Source of the DNA: Pseudacidovorax intermedius
Lineage (GTDB): Bacteria; Pseudomonadota; Gammaproteobacteria; Burkholderiales; Burkholderiaceae_C
Assembly: GCF_003350475.1 (NCBI RefSeq)
Contig: NZ_QQAV01000001.1
Coordinates: 124,001 to 188,000, forward strand
Reading direction: 5' to 3'
DNA: 64,000 bases
The notes below the pieces were generated by a model. It searched no databases. It was not told the origin of the DNA and worked only from the letters and a program-made list of their open reading frames with translations. The first letter of the stretch is position 1; each line of letters starts with the position of its first letter. The position numbers and the translations under genes were made by a program. Of the stretch, positions 42,029-51,399 are shown in pieces.

Positions 42029-43918
42029 TCAGGCGGGCTGCGCGGCGCCGTCGGGCGAGGCGATCAACGGGGCGGACACGGCCTCGGGCGGGCGCTCGTT
42101 CTGCTGCAGCGACCACATGCGCGCGTACACGCCGCCGCGCGCCAGCAGCTCGGCATGGGTGCCGCGCTCGACCAACTGGCCGGCGTCGAGCACCAGGATC
42201 TCGTGCGCGTCGACCACCGTCGACAGGCGGTGCGCGATCACCAGCGTGGTCTTGCCGCGCGCTGCGCTGGCCAGCTCGGCCTGGATGGCGCGCTCGTTGG
42301 CGGAGTCGAGTGCCGAGGTGGCCTCGTCGAAGATCAGGATGGGTGGGTTCTTGAGCAGCGTGCGGGCGATGGCCACGCGCTGCTTCTCGCCACCCGAGAG
42401 CTTGAGGCCGCGCTCGCCCACCGTGGTGTCGTAACCCTTGGGCGTGGCGGCGATGAAGCCGTGAATGCGCGCCGCGCGGGCGGCGGCCTCCACTTCGGCC
42501 TGGCTGGCATCGGGCCGACCGTAGGCGATGTTGTAGCCGATGGTGTCGTTGAAGAGCACCGTGTCCTGCGGCACGATGCCGATGGCCGCGCGCAGGCTGT
42601 GCTGGGTCACTTCGCGGATGTCCTGCCCGCCGATGCGGATGGCGCCACCGCCGGTGCCGGCCGAGGCCGGATCCACGTCATAGAAGCGGTAGAGCAGCCG
42701 CGCCAGCGTGGACTTGCCCGCGCCCGAGGGGCCGACCACCGCCACCGTTTTGCCGGCCGGGATGGTGAAGCTCAGGCCACGCAGGATGGGCCGTGCCGCC
42801 TCGTAGGCGAAGTGCACGTCGTCGAACTGCACGTCGCCCTCCGGATGGCGCAGCGGCCGGGCGCCGGGTGCGTCGGCCACCTCGCGCTCGCGCTCCAGCA
42901 GGGCGAACATCTTCTCCAGGTCCACCAGGCTCTGCTTGATCTCGCGGTAGAGCACACCCAGGAAGTTGAGCGGGATGTACAGCTGGATCATGAAGGCATT
43001 GACCATGACCAGGTCACCCAGCGTCATGCGCCCGTCCACCACGCCCTGCGTGGCGCGCCACAGCATGGCCACCAGGCTGATGGCGATCAGCATCTGCTGG
43101 CCGGTGTTGAGCAGCGAGAGCGTGGTCTGGCTGCGCACGGCGGCGCGACGGTAGCGCTCCAGCTGCTCGTCGTAACGGCGGGCCTCGAAGCCCTCGTTGT
43201 TGAAGTACTTGACCGTCTCGTAGTTCAGCAGCGAATCGACCGCGCGGCTCTGGGCGCGCGCACCCAGCTCGTTCATGCTGCGGCGGAACTGCGTGCGCCA
43301 TTCGGTTACCCACACGGTGAAGCCGATGTACACCACCAGCGCGGTGCCGGTGATGGCCACGAACCACCAGTCGAAGCGCACGCCCAGGATGCCGAGCACC
43401 AGCACCAGCTCGATCAGCGTGGGCACGATGCTGTAGAGCGAATACGAGATGAGCGAATGCACCGCCTGGCTGCCGCGCTCGATGTCGCGCGTCATCCCGC
43501 CCGTCTGCCGCTCCAGGTGGAAGCGCAGCGACAGCCCATGCAGGTGCCGGAACACCTCCAGCGAGATGCGCCGCGCCGCACCCTCGGTGGCACGCGCGAA
43601 GACCAGTTCGCGCAGCTCGGTGAAGAGCGAAGTGGAAAAGCGCAGCAGCCCATAGCCCACCAGCAGCGCCGCCGGCACCACCAGCAGGGCGCGCGGATCG
43701 CCGGGCTGCAGCGTCATCGCATCGACCAGGTGCTTGAGCAGCACCGGCACGCTCACATTGGCCAGCTTGGCGCCGACCATGAAGAGCAGCGCCGCGAGCA
43801 CGCGCCACTTGTAGGCCCACAGGTAGGGGAACAGGCGACGCAGCGTGGCGGCATCGCTGCGCGCGGGCGCGGGCGCGCCCGGCTCGGCAGCGGGCGGCAG
43901 GGGGTGTGCAGGTCTCAT
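42029..43918 (-). CDS. ABC exporter, Atm1/ABCB7-type half-transporter
   Basis: 629 residues: a six-helix transmembrane domain (about 35-330) then an ATPase domain (about 365-600). Walker A is GPSGAGKST, the Q-loop is IVPQDT, the signature is LSGGEKQRVAIART, Walker B is ILIFDEATSALD and the H-loop is VIAHRLST. TMD motifs LNYETVKYFNNEGFE and GGMTRDIERGSQ are typical of the Atm1 group, which exports glutathione-linked sulfur or metal conjugates. Homodimer expected. ATG 43918 (MRPAHPLPP) is preferred to 43996. It lies 26 bp upstream of the dehydrogenase gene. Confidence 0.9.
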   Translation of the reverse strand: MRPAHPLPPAAEPGAPAPARSDAATLRRLFPYLWAYKWRVLAALLFMVGAKLANVSVPVLLKHLVDAMTLQPGDPRALLVVPAALLVGYGLLRFSTSLFTELRELVFARATEGAARRISLEVFRHLHGLSLRFHLERQTGGMTRDIERGSQAVHSLISYSLYSIVPTLIELVLVLGILGVRFDWWFVAITGTALVVYIGFTVWVTEWRTQFRRSMNELGARAQSRAVDSLLNYETVKYFNNEGFEARRYDEQLERYRRAAVRSQTTLSLLNTGQQMLIAISLVAMLWRATQGVVDGRMTLGDLVMVNAFMIQLYIPLNFLGVLYREIKQSLVDLEKMFALLEREREVADAPGARPLRHPEGDVQFDDVHFAYEAARPILRGLSFTIPAGKTVAVVGPSGAGKSTLARLLYRFYDVDPASAGTGGGAIRIGGQDIREVTQHSLRAAIGIVPQDTVLFNDTIGYNIAYGRPDASQAEVEAAARAARIHGFIAATPKGYDTTVGERGLKLSGGEKQRVAIARTLLKNPPILIFDEATSALDSANERAIQAELASAARGKTTLVIAHRLSTVVDAHEILVLDAGQLVERGTHAELLARGGVYARMWSLQQNERPPEAVSAPLIASPDGAAQPA

Positions 43919-43995
43919 GGGGGTTTGTGTCGCGACGGGCCGGCGGCCGAGTCGCATGCGGGACAATCCGCGGCGTTGTTTTCCCGGATTGTCCA

Positions 43996-44418
43996 ATGAC
44001 CGCCCCGACCGCCGCCCCCGCCGTCCTCAAAAGCCTGCCCGCCGATATGGAGCTCGTGCTCAAGGTGATCCCGATGCCGGCCGATACCAACGGCAACGGC
44101 GACATCTTCGGCGGCTGGGTCATGGCCCAGGTCGACCTGGCCGGCTCGGTGATCCCGGCGCGTTATGCGCAGGGCCGCATGGCCACGGTGGCGGTCAATG
44201 AATTCATCTTCAAGCAGCCGGTGCGCGTGGGCGACCTGCTGTCCTTCTATGCGGCCGTCACCCGTGTGGGCCGCACCTCGGTCACGGTGAAGGTCGAGGT
44301 CTTCGCCGAGCGCATCCGCCAGCAGGGCGAGTACGTGAAGGTGACCGAGGCCTCGCTCACCTACGTGGCCATCGACGAGAACGGCCGGCCGCGCCCGGTG
44401 GTGCCGCCCAAGGGCTGA
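43996..44418 (+). CDS. Acyl-CoA thioesterase, YciA-like hotdog fold
   Basis: 140 residues, a single hotdog domain. DTNGNGDIFGGWVMAQVD carries the catalytic Asp of the YciA/Acot group, followed by AVNEFIFKQPVRVGDLL and the VKVEVFAER strand. These hexameric enzymes hydrolyse a broad range of acyl-CoAs in the cytosol. It is divergent from the ABC exporter (77 bp between starts) and converges with the beta-oxidation genes. Confidence 0.9.
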   Translation: MTAPTAAPAVLKSLPADMELVLKVIPMPADTNGNGDIFGGWVMAQVDLAGSVIPARYAQGRMATVAVNEFIFKQPVRVGDLLSFYAAVTRVGRTSVTVKVEVFAERIRQQGEYVKVTEASLTYVAIDENGRPRPVVPPKG

Positions 44419-44497
44419 GAGCCATCGATCCCAGCCCACTCCCCGGTCCACGCCTGGCCACCGAGCGCCCCGCGCTGCCAGCCAGGACGGCTCGGCC

Positions 44498-45262
44498 TCA
44501 GACCTTGCTGAAGTCCGGCCGCCGCTTTTCCATGAAGGCGGTGAAGGCCTCGCGCGCCGCGGGTTCGCGCAGCATGCGGCCGAAGCTCGCGCCCTCCTCG
44601 TCCATGCGTTCGACCACGGCGGCCGTCTGCGTCTTCTTGAGCAGGCGCTTGGTCTCGATCAGCGCCGACAGCGGCTTGGCGGCCAGCTTGCGCGCCTGCT
44701 GCTGCGCGTAGGCATTGCACTCGGTGGGCGGCAGCACGCGGTTGACCAGGCCGACTTCGAGCGCCGCCTCGGCCATGAAGGGCTCGCCCAGCAGCAGCGC
44801 CTCGGCCGCGCGGTGGTAGCCGAACATCTGCGGCACCAGCAGGCTGGACGCCGCCTCGGGGCACAGGCCCAGGTTGACGAAGGGCATGGAGAAGGCGGCG
44901 TTGTCGCCGGCATAAACCAGGTCGCAGTGGAAGAGCAGCGTGGTGCCGATGCCAACCGCCGGGCCGCACACGGCCGCGACCACCGGCTTGGGAAAGGCCG
45001 CGATGCCGCGCAGGAAGCGGAACACGGGCGAGTCCTGCGTCGAGGGCGGCTTGTTGAGGAAGTCGCCGATGTCGTTGCCCGCCGAGAAGATGGTGGCATC
45101 GCCCTGGATCAGCACGCAGCGCACGGCCGCGTCGTCGCGCGCGGCGTCGAGCGCGTCGGCCAACGCGGCGTACATGCTGCTGGTGATGGAGTTCTTCTTG
45201 TCGACGCGGTTGAAGGTCAGGGTGGTCACACCCGCTTCGGTGTGGACGAGGATGTCGCTCAT
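44498..45262 (-). CDS. Enoyl-CoA hydratase/isomerase family protein, ECI2-like
   Basis: 254 residues of the crotonase fold. The oxyanion-hole segments are FSAGNDIGDFL and GPAVGIGTTLL. The first catalytic Glu of true hydratases is absent (FSMPFVNLG), while the PEAASS motif retains the single Glu used by delta3-delta2-enoyl-CoA isomerases such as ECI2. It is thus more probably an isomerase needed for unsaturated fatty acids than a hydratase. Last gene of the beta-oxidation run, 25 bp after the DsbA-like isomerase gene. Confidence 0.85.
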   Translation of the reverse strand: MSDILVHTEAGVTTLTFNRVDKKNSITSSMYAALADALDAARDDAAVRCVLIQGDATIFSAGNDIGDFLNKPPSTQDSPVFRFLRGIAAFPKPVVAAVCGPAVGIGTTLLFHCDLVYAGDNAAFSMPFVNLGLCPEAASSLLVPQMFGYHRAAEALLLGEPFMAEAALEVGLVNRVLPPTECNAYAQQQARKLAAKPLSALIETKRLLKKTQTAAVVERMDEEGASFGRMLREPAAREAFTAFMEKRRPDFSKV

Positions 45263-45287
45263 GGTGTTGGTGAGGTGAAGAGAAAAA

Positions 45288-45890
45288 TCAACGGGAGATG
45301 AGGGCGTCGCGCACGAAGTCCAGCCGGTCCTGGCCCCAGAACATCTGGTCGCCGACGAACATCGTCGGCGCGCCGAACACGCCACGCTCCACGGCCTCCT
45401 GCGTGGTGGTCTTGAGCTGGTCCTTGACGTCCTGGCGGCCCAGCAGCGTCATGAACTCGGCGGCGTTGAAGCCGGCAGCGGTGAGCACGGCCGTCAGCTC
45501 GCCCGCATCGCCCAGGTTGCGCGGCTGCGCCCACATGGCGTCGAACACGGCCTGCGCATAGCCCTGGAAGCGTTCGGGCCGGTGCATCTGCATCGCCGTG
45601 GCGCCGCGCATCAGCGTCAGCGTGTTGATGGGGAAGTGCGGGTTGTGCTCGAAGGGCACGCCGGCGCGGCGGGCGAAGCGCGCCAGGTCCTCGCGCATGT
45701 AACGACCCTTGGCCTCGACCTCGGCCGGAGAACGGTTGCCGGTGGCCTGGAACACGCCGCCCAGCAGCATGGGCCGCCATACCAGTTCGGCGCCGGTGTC
45801 GGCGCACACATGGGGCAGCTGCATCCAGGCCAGGTAGGCGGCCGGGCTGCCGAAGTCGAAGAAGCATTCGACGCGGGCGGGAGCGGTCAT
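45288..45890 (-). CDS. 2-hydroxychromene-2-carboxylate isomerase family protein (DsbA/GST-kappa fold)
   Basis: 200 residues. FFDFGSPAAYLAW carries the Ser used by this kappa-class glutathione-dependent family in place of the DsbA Cys-X-X-Cys pair. The C-terminal GVFGAPTMFVGDQMFWGQDRL is diagnostic. The type enzyme isomerises a naphthalene breakdown product using glutathione. No naphthalene genes are here, so the natural substrate is open. ATG 45890 is at the family start; same-strand neighbours are an SDR and an enoyl-CoA isomerase. Confidence 0.88.
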   Translation of the reverse strand: MTAPARVECFFDFGSPAAYLAWMQLPHVCADTGAELVWRPMLLGGVFQATGNRSPAEVEAKGRYMREDLARFARRAGVPFEHNPHFPINTLTLMRGATAMQMHRPERFQGYAQAVFDAMWAQPRNLGDAGELTAVLTAAGFNAAEFMTLLGRQDVKDQLKTTTQEAVERGVFGAPTMFVGDQMFWGQDRLDFVRDALISR

Positions 45891-45963
45891 GGGGGGTCTC
45901 CAGTCGTTCTCGTGGGAAGGCCGCAATGATGCCGGGCCGGCCCGGTCGCTGCGCAGCCGGCGC

Positions 45964-46707
45964 TCAGAAATTCTCGATCCACGGCCGCAGGTCCAGCTCG
46001 TGGGTCCAGGCATCGCGCGGCTGGCGGTGCAGCATCACGTAGGCCGCGGCGATGTGATCGGGGTTCAGGATGCCGTCCTCCGCCTTGCGCGCATAGCGCT
46101 CCGGGAAGTTGCTGCGGATGAACTCGGTGTCGATGGCGCCATCGATGATGGTATGGGCCACGTGGATGCCCTGCGGCCCTAGCTCGCGCGCCATGCTCTG
46201 GGCCAGCGCGCGCAGCGCCATCTTGGCGCCCGAGAAGGCCGCGAAATTGGCGCCCCCGCGCAACGAGGCCGTGGCGCCGGTGAACAGGATGGTGCCGCGC
46301 TGCCCGCCCGCCGGCAGCGGCCGGGCCACCATGCGCCTGGCGACCTCGCGGGCGTTGAGGAAGCCCGAGAAGCAGGCCATCTCCCAGACCTTGAAGTACT
46401 TGCGCGCCGTCTCGGTGAGGATGCTCTCGGGCACGTTGGCGCCGATGTTGAACACCATCACCTCGATGGGCCCGACGGTGGCCTCGATCTGCTCGACCAG
46501 GGCGACGACCTCCTCTTCCTTGCGCGCATCGCTGCCGAAGGCCTGGGCCGTGCCGCCATCGGCCTGGATCTGCGCCACCAGCGGCGTCAGCTTGTCGGCA
46601 CTGCGGCGGGTGACGCAGGCGGCATAGCCCTCGCGGGCAAAGGCGCGAGCGATGGCACCGCCGGTGGCGTCACCGGCGCCGACGATCAGGGCGGCAGGTT
46701 GGGGCAT
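45964..46707 (-). CDS. SDR-family protein with Phe in place of the catalytic Tyr
   Basis: 247 residues, Rossmann fold. The dinucleotide loop is GAGDATGGAIA near 8-18, NIGA lies near 87, and the active-site strand has TGATAS. The YxxxK motif reads FSGAK, so the catalytic Tyr is replaced by Phe while Lys is kept. A subset of proteobacterial SDRs shares this change. They may use another acid or lack oxidoreductase activity. AGGAG precedes ATG 46707. It lies 35 bp after the thioesterase gene. Confidence 0.85.
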   Translation of the reverse strand: MPQPAALIVGAGDATGGAIARAFAREGYAACVTRRSADKLTPLVAQIQADGGTAQAFGSDARKEEEVVALVEQIEATVGPIEVMVFNIGANVPESILTETARKYFKVWEMACFSGFLNAREVARRMVARPLPAGGQRGTILFTGATASLRGGANFAAFSGAKMALRALAQSMARELGPQGIHVAHTIIDGAIDTEFIRSNFPERYARKAEDGILNPDHIAAAYVMLHRQPRDAWTHELDLRPWIENF

Positions 46708-46742
46708 GGTGGCTCCTGAGGACAAAGGAACGCGCAATCGCG

Positions 46743-47588
46743 CTATTCCTTGTAGTAGACGATCTGATGGCTGGTCGCGAGCAGCAGCCCGGCCTCGCTC
46801 CAAAGCTGCGCGGTCTGGTCGAAGAAGCCGTTGCGGAACTGCTGGCCGGTCGCCCGGCCCAGCAGGAAGCCTTCGCCCACGGCCGCGAGTTCGGCCGCGC
46901 CGGCGTGGAAGTAGGTGGTGATGGACACCGTGCCCGCCGGCACAGGCCGGGCGCGACGGAGCCACACGCGCGGGTAGAACACGTCGCTCATCGCCGCCAG
47001 CGCCGGAAAGTCCAGCGTGCGCGGCACTGCGTCGCGCACCCACATCAGCGTCTCGCTGTGGTCGCCGGCATCGTTCCACTCGCGCGGAATGCCGCCGCTG
47101 ATGGGCCGCATGTCGTACTGGCCGACCCAGGCCACGCCCTTGGGGCCGGTGCCCATGCCCGCCACGTCGGCCGGGGCCGGCACCTTGGGCATGGCGACAT
47201 CGGTGGTGCTCCAGGTCTGGCGCCGCAGTGCGGTGACGACGGTGGCGGTGGTGTTGAGCTGGGACTTGCCGTCGTCGTCCGCCTGGCTGAGTGTGAGCGT
47301 CCAGTGCTGTGTGGAACGGTTGGTGCGCACCGGCAGCGCCTGCACCTGCAGCGCGCCTTCGGTCACGGCCGCGGCGTAGTTGACCGTGAGCGCGACCGGC
47401 TCGCCCAGTCGGTCAGGATGCTGCATCACGGCCTGCAACAGCAGCGCCGCGGTCGTGCCACCGAAGGGGCCGACCATGTTCCAGTAGTCGGGGCTGGTGG
47501 CCCCGGTGAAGAGCCCGGACTGGATGTCGCTGTGCGACAGCGCGAGGGCACGATCGAGCGGGTGGTCGTTCATGGCGGCAGTGTGCAT
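46743..47588 (-). CDS. Acyl-CoA thioesterase, TesB-like double-hotdog family
   Basis: 281 residues from ATG 47588; ATG 47573 (MNDHPLDRAL) is an equally good start. Two hotdog domains: the first around NMVGPFGGTTAALLLQAVM, the second around YPRVWLRRARPVPAGTVSITTYFH. It ends with the FFDQTAQLWSEAGLLLATSHQ segment common in TesB-like proteins. It likely releases CoA from acyl-CoA to relieve CoA shortage during beta-oxidation. A stem-loop in the 105-bp gap separates it from the thiolase gene. Confidence 0.85.
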   Translation of the reverse strand: MHTAAMNDHPLDRALALSHSDIQSGLFTGATSPDYWNMVGPFGGTTAALLLQAVMQHPDRLGEPVALTVNYAAAVTEGALQVQALPVRTNRSTQHWTLTLSQADDDGKSQLNTTATVVTALRRQTWSTTDVAMPKVPAPADVAGMGTGPKGVAWVGQYDMRPISGGIPREWNDAGDHSETLMWVRDAVPRTLDFPALAAMSDVFYPRVWLRRARPVPAGTVSITTYFHAGAAELAAVGEGFLLGRATGQQFRNGFFDQTAQLWSEAGLLLATSHQIVYYKE

Positions 47589-47658
47589 AAAGCGACTTGG
47601 CGCGCGAGTCGTGTGCGGGACGCTCGAGCCTCGGTAGGAACCCGCAGCCCGTGGCGGC

Positions 47659-47683
47659 CAGCCGGCCCGGCGCCGGCCGGCTG
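47659..47683. repeat. GC-rich stem-loop between the thiolase and thioesterase genes
   Basis: CAGCCGGCC pairs with GGCCGGCTG around a 7-base loop. There is no T-run, so it is more likely an mRNA-stability element than a terminator. Confidence 0.5.
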
Positions 47684-47693
47684 CGGTGCCGAT

Positions 47694-48893
47694 TCAGACG
47701 CGCTCGAAGATGCCCGCCGCGCCCTGCCCCATGCCCACGCACATGGTCACCATGCCGTACTTGAGCTGCTTGCGGCGCAGCGCATGCACGACGGTGGCCG
47801 CGCGAATGGCGCCGGTGGCACCCAGCGGGTGGCCCAGCGCGATGGCGCCGCCCATCGGGTTGACCTTGGCGGCGTCCAGCCCCAGCGTGTTGATCACGGC
47901 CAGCGACTGGGCGGCGAAGGCCTCGTTCAGTTCGAACCAGTCGATGTCGTCCTGCTTCAGGCCCGCATAGCGCAGCGCGGCCGGGATCGCCTCGATGGGA
48001 CCGATGCCCATGATGGCCGGCGGCACACCCTTGCTGGCGAAGCTCACGAAGCGCGCCAGCGGCTGCAGGTCGTACTTCTGGCAGGCGGCCTCGCTCGCCA
48101 GGATCAGCGCGCCGGCGCCGTCCGAGGTCTGCGAGCTGTTGCCCGCCGTCACCGAGCCGCGGGCGGCGAACACGGTGCGCAGCTTCGCCAAGCCCTCCAG
48201 GCTGGTGGCGGGGCGCGGGCCCTCGTCCAGGCTGACGGTGCGGGTCTTGGCGATGGTCTCGCCGGTGGCGGCGTCCAAGCCGCGGTCGGTCACCTCGATG
48301 GGCGTGATTTCGTCGGCGAACTCGCCGGCTTGCTGGGCGGCGACGGCGCGACGATGCGATTCGAGTGCGAAGGCGTCCTGCGCCTCGCGGCTCACCTTCC
48401 ACTGCTGCGCCACCTTCTCGGCCGTCAGGCCCATGCCGTAGGCGATGCCCACGTCGCCGTCGCGCTCGAAGATGGAGGGCGACAGCGAGGGCGCGTTGCC
48501 CATCATCGGCACCATGCTCATGCTTTCGACGCCCGCGGCGATCATCACCTCGGCCTCACCGACGCGGATGCGGTCGGCCGCCATCTGCACGGCCGACAGG
48601 CCGGAGGCGCAGAAGCGGTTGACGGTGATGCCGCCCACGCTGGTGGGCAGGCCCGCCAGCACCGCGCCGATGCGCGCCACGTTCAGGCCCTGCTGGGCCT
48701 CGGGAATGGCGCAGCCGCAGACGATGTCCTCGATGGTCTGCGGATCGAGCCGCGGCACCTGCGCCAGCGCTGCCTTCAGCGTGGTGGCCAGCAGGTCGTC
48801 CGGCCGGGTGTTGCGGAAGAAGCCGCGGTGCGACTTGCCGATGGGGGTGCGCGTGGCGGCGACGATGTAGGCGTCTTGAACTTGCTTGCTCAT
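47694..48893 (-). CDS. fadA: Acetyl-CoA C-acyltransferase (3-ketoacyl-CoA thiolase)
   Basis: 399 residues, full-length thiolase. Nucleophilic Cys95 is in VNRFCASGLSA, His in GHPLGATG, and the second Cys (about 385) in CVGMGQGAAG. It cleaves 3-ketoacyl-CoA to acetyl-CoA, the final step of beta-oxidation. It follows the HADH/ECH fusion gene after 17 bp, the usual FadB-FadA pairing, and the two should form the trifunctional complex. The symbol is by function; FadI is possible. Confidence 0.9.
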   Translation of the reverse strand: MSKQVQDAYIVAATRTPIGKSHRGFFRNTRPDDLLATTLKAALAQVPRLDPQTIEDIVCGCAIPEAQQGLNVARIGAVLAGLPTSVGGITVNRFCASGLSAVQMAADRIRVGEAEVMIAAGVESMSMVPMMGNAPSLSPSIFERDGDVGIAYGMGLTAEKVAQQWKVSREAQDAFALESHRRAVAAQQAGEFADEITPIEVTDRGLDAATGETIAKTRTVSLDEGPRPATSLEGLAKLRTVFAARGSVTAGNSSQTSDGAGALILASEAACQKYDLQPLARFVSFASKGVPPAIMGIGPIEAIPAALRYAGLKQDDIDWFELNEAFAAQSLAVINTLGLDAAKVNPMGGAIALGHPLGATGAIRAATVVHALRRKQLKYGMVTMCVGMGQGAAGIFERV

Positions 48894-48910
48894 GGTCGTG
48901 TTCTCGTCGT

Positions 48911-51322
48911 TCAGTTCCGGACGGGTTTGCCAGTGGACAGCATGCCCATGATCCGTTCCTGCGTCTTGGGGTGCTGGACCAGCGCGCAGAAGGCGTCGCG
49001 CTCCAGGCGCATCAGATACTCCTCGGTCACCAGGGTGCCGGGGTCCACGTCGCCGCCCGTCACCACGTGGGCGATCAGGCTGGCGATGTGGAAGTCGTGG
49101 GCGCTGATGAAGCCGCCGTCGCGCATGTTGACCAGCTGGCCCTTGATGGTGGCCGCACCACTGCGGCCGGCTACGCGGAAGGGCTTCTTCAGTGGCGGGC
49201 GCCAGCCGGCATCGCTCATGGCCTTGACCTGGCCGATGGCCACGTGCAGCAGCTCGTCCTTGTGCGGCACGATCACGTCGCCCTCGACCAGGTAGCCCAG
49301 CTTCTTCGACTCCAGCGCGCTGGTGCCCACCTTGGCCATGGCCGCGGCGGTGAAGCCTTCGGTGAGGAAGGGCAGCAGGTCGGTGCCGGTGGAGGCGGCG
49401 GCGTTCTCGGCCGCGCGGCGGGCGATATAGGTCAGTCCGCCGGCGCCGGGCACCAGGCCCACGCCCACTTCGACCAGACCGATGTAGCTTTCCATCGCGG
49501 CCACGCGGCGGGCGCTGTGCACCGCCAACTCGCAGCCGCCACCCAGGGCCATGCCGCGCACGGCGGAGACCACGGGCACATTGGCGTAGCGGATGCGCAG
49601 CATCACGTCCTGCAGCGCCTGCTCCGCACCTTCGATGGCGCCCACGCCGGCCACCACGAAGGCGGGCAGCATGGCCTGCAGGTCGGCGCCGACGGAGAAC
49701 TTGTCCGACGGCGACCAGATCACCAGGCCCTGGTACTCGCGCTCCGCCAGCGCCACGGCCTCGGCCAGTGCCTCGGCGACGTCGGGGCTGATGGCGTTCA
49801 TCTTGGAATGGATGCTGGCGATCAGCACGCCTTCGTAGCCCGGCCGGTCCAGCGTCCAGACGCGCACGTCGCCTTCGTCGCTGATCGTCGTGCCGGACTC
49901 TTCGGCGGCCTTGGCGCCGCTGCCCAGCACGCTTTCCGGGAAGAGCTGGCGCGCATGCACCGGCAGGCGGCGCTCGGGCACGAAGCGCTGCTCGGCGGCG
50001 CTCCACGAGCCCTCGGGCGTGTGCACGCCGCCGGCCTCGGCCACCGGGCCGTCGAACACCCACTTCGGCAGCGGCGCCTTGGCCAGCGCCTTGCCGGCGT
50101 CGATGTCCTCCTGGATCCACTGCGCCACCTGCGACCAGCCGGCCTCCTGCCACAGCTCGAAGGGGCCCTGCTTCATGCCGAAGCCCCAGCGCATGGCAAG
50201 GTCCACATCGCGCGCGCTCTCGGCGATGTCGGCCAGGTGCAGCGCCGCGTAATGGAAGCCGTCGCGCAGGATCGCCCACAGAAACTGGCCCTGCGGCCCT
50301 TCGCTCTCGCGCAGCAGCTTGAGCCGCTGGCCCGCCGGCTTCTTGAGCATGCGGCCGTAGACCTCGTCGGCCTTCTGGCCGGCGGGCACGTAATCGCCCG
50401 ATTCGAGGTCGAAGCGCAGGATGTCGCGGCCGGCCTTCTTGTAGAAGCCGCCCTTGGTCTTCTGGCCCAGGCGCCCCAGCTCGATCAGCTTGGCCAGCAC
50501 CGGCGGCGTGGCGAAGTTGGGGTAGAACGGATCGGTGGCCTCGCTCAGGTTGTCCTGCAGCGTCTTGACCACGTGGGCCATGGTGTCCAGGCCCACCACG
50601 TCGGCGGTGCGGAAGGTGCCGGAGCTGGCACGGCCCAGGCGCTTGCCCGTGAGGTCATCGACCACGTCGAAGGAGAGGCCGAACTTCTCGACCTCCTTCA
50701 TCGTCGCCAGCATGCCGGCGATGCCGATGCGGTTGGCGATGAAGTTGGGCGTGTCCTTGGCGCGGACCACGCCCTTGCCCAGCGCGGTGACGGCGAAGGC
50801 CTCCAGGTCGTCCAGCACCTGCGCGTTGATGGTGGGCGTGGGGATCAGCTCCACCAGCGTCATGTAGCGCGGCGGGTTGAAGAAGTGGATGCCGCAGAAG
50901 CGCGGACGGATGCTCTCGGGCACCGCCTCGGCCAGCTTGGTGATCGACAGGCCCGAGGTGTTGGAGGCCAGGATGGCATGCGGCGCGACGTGGGGTGCGA
51001 TCTTCTTGTAGAGGTCGAGCTTCCAGTCCATGCGCTCGGCGATGGCCTCGATCACGAGGTCGCATTCGCCCAGCAGGCCGAGGTGCTCCTCGTAATTGGC
51101 TGCCTGGATCAGCGCCGCGTCCTCGGCCACACCCAGGGGGGCGGGCTTGAGCTTCTTGAGGTTGTCGATGGCCTTGAGCACGATGCCGCTCTTGGGCCCC
51201 TCTTTCGCGGGCAGGTCGAACAGGATGACCGGCACGCGCACATTGACGAGATGGGCCGCGATCTGCGCGCCCATCACGCCTGCGCCGAGCACGGCGACTT
51301 TCTTGACTTGGAATCGGGACAT
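48911..51322 (-). CDS. 3-hydroxyacyl-CoA dehydrogenase / enoyl-CoA hydratase fusion
   Basis: 803 residues. The domain order is dehydrogenase first (NAD loop GAGVMGAQIA at 13-22, then IHFFNPPRYMTLVE around the catalytic His) and crotonase last (about 500-720, with SVGADLQAM, RGMALGGGCELAV and GLVPGAGGL carrying both Glu). This is the FadN-like order, reverse of E. coli FadB. It performs hydration and dehydrogenation of enoyl-CoA. Coupled to the thiolase gene downstream. The 128-bp gap to DUF2147 upstream holds hairpins. Confidence 0.92.
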   Translation of the reverse strand: MSRFQVKKVAVLGAGVMGAQIAAHLVNVRVPVILFDLPAKEGPKSGIVLKAIDNLKKLKPAPLGVAEDAALIQAANYEEHLGLLGECDLVIEAIAERMDWKLDLYKKIAPHVAPHAILASNTSGLSITKLAEAVPESIRPRFCGIHFFNPPRYMTLVELIPTPTINAQVLDDLEAFAVTALGKGVVRAKDTPNFIANRIGIAGMLATMKEVEKFGLSFDVVDDLTGKRLGRASSGTFRTADVVGLDTMAHVVKTLQDNLSEATDPFYPNFATPPVLAKLIELGRLGQKTKGGFYKKAGRDILRFDLESGDYVPAGQKADEVYGRMLKKPAGQRLKLLRESEGPQGQFLWAILRDGFHYAALHLADIAESARDVDLAMRWGFGMKQGPFELWQEAGWSQVAQWIQEDIDAGKALAKAPLPKWVFDGPVAEAGGVHTPEGSWSAAEQRFVPERRLPVHARQLFPESVLGSGAKAAEESGTTISDEGDVRVWTLDRPGYEGVLIASIHSKMNAISPDVAEALAEAVALAEREYQGLVIWSPSDKFSVGADLQAMLPAFVVAGVGAIEGAEQALQDVMLRIRYANVPVVSAVRGMALGGGCELAVHSARRVAAMESYIGLVEVGVGLVPGAGGLTYIARRAAENAAASTGTDLLPFLTEGFTAAAMAKVGTSALESKKLGYLVEGDVIVPHKDELLHVAIGQVKAMSDAGWRPPLKKPFRVAGRSGAATIKGQLVNMRDGGFISAHDFHIASLIAHVVTGGDVDPGTLVTEEYLMRLERDAFCALVQHPKTQERIMGMLSTGKPVRN

Positions 51323-51399
51323 GTCTCTGCACCCTAGGGTGAAAAAGTGTTCAGGCGGGAATCGCCGCGGAACCGGCTCCGCCGGGCCGCGGGCGATGT

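Noticed and set aside
48971-51337. A 788-codon plus-strand open frame over the HADH/ECH fusion gene
   Set aside because: Composition is typical of an antisense shadow; the minus-strand gene has all catalytic motifs.
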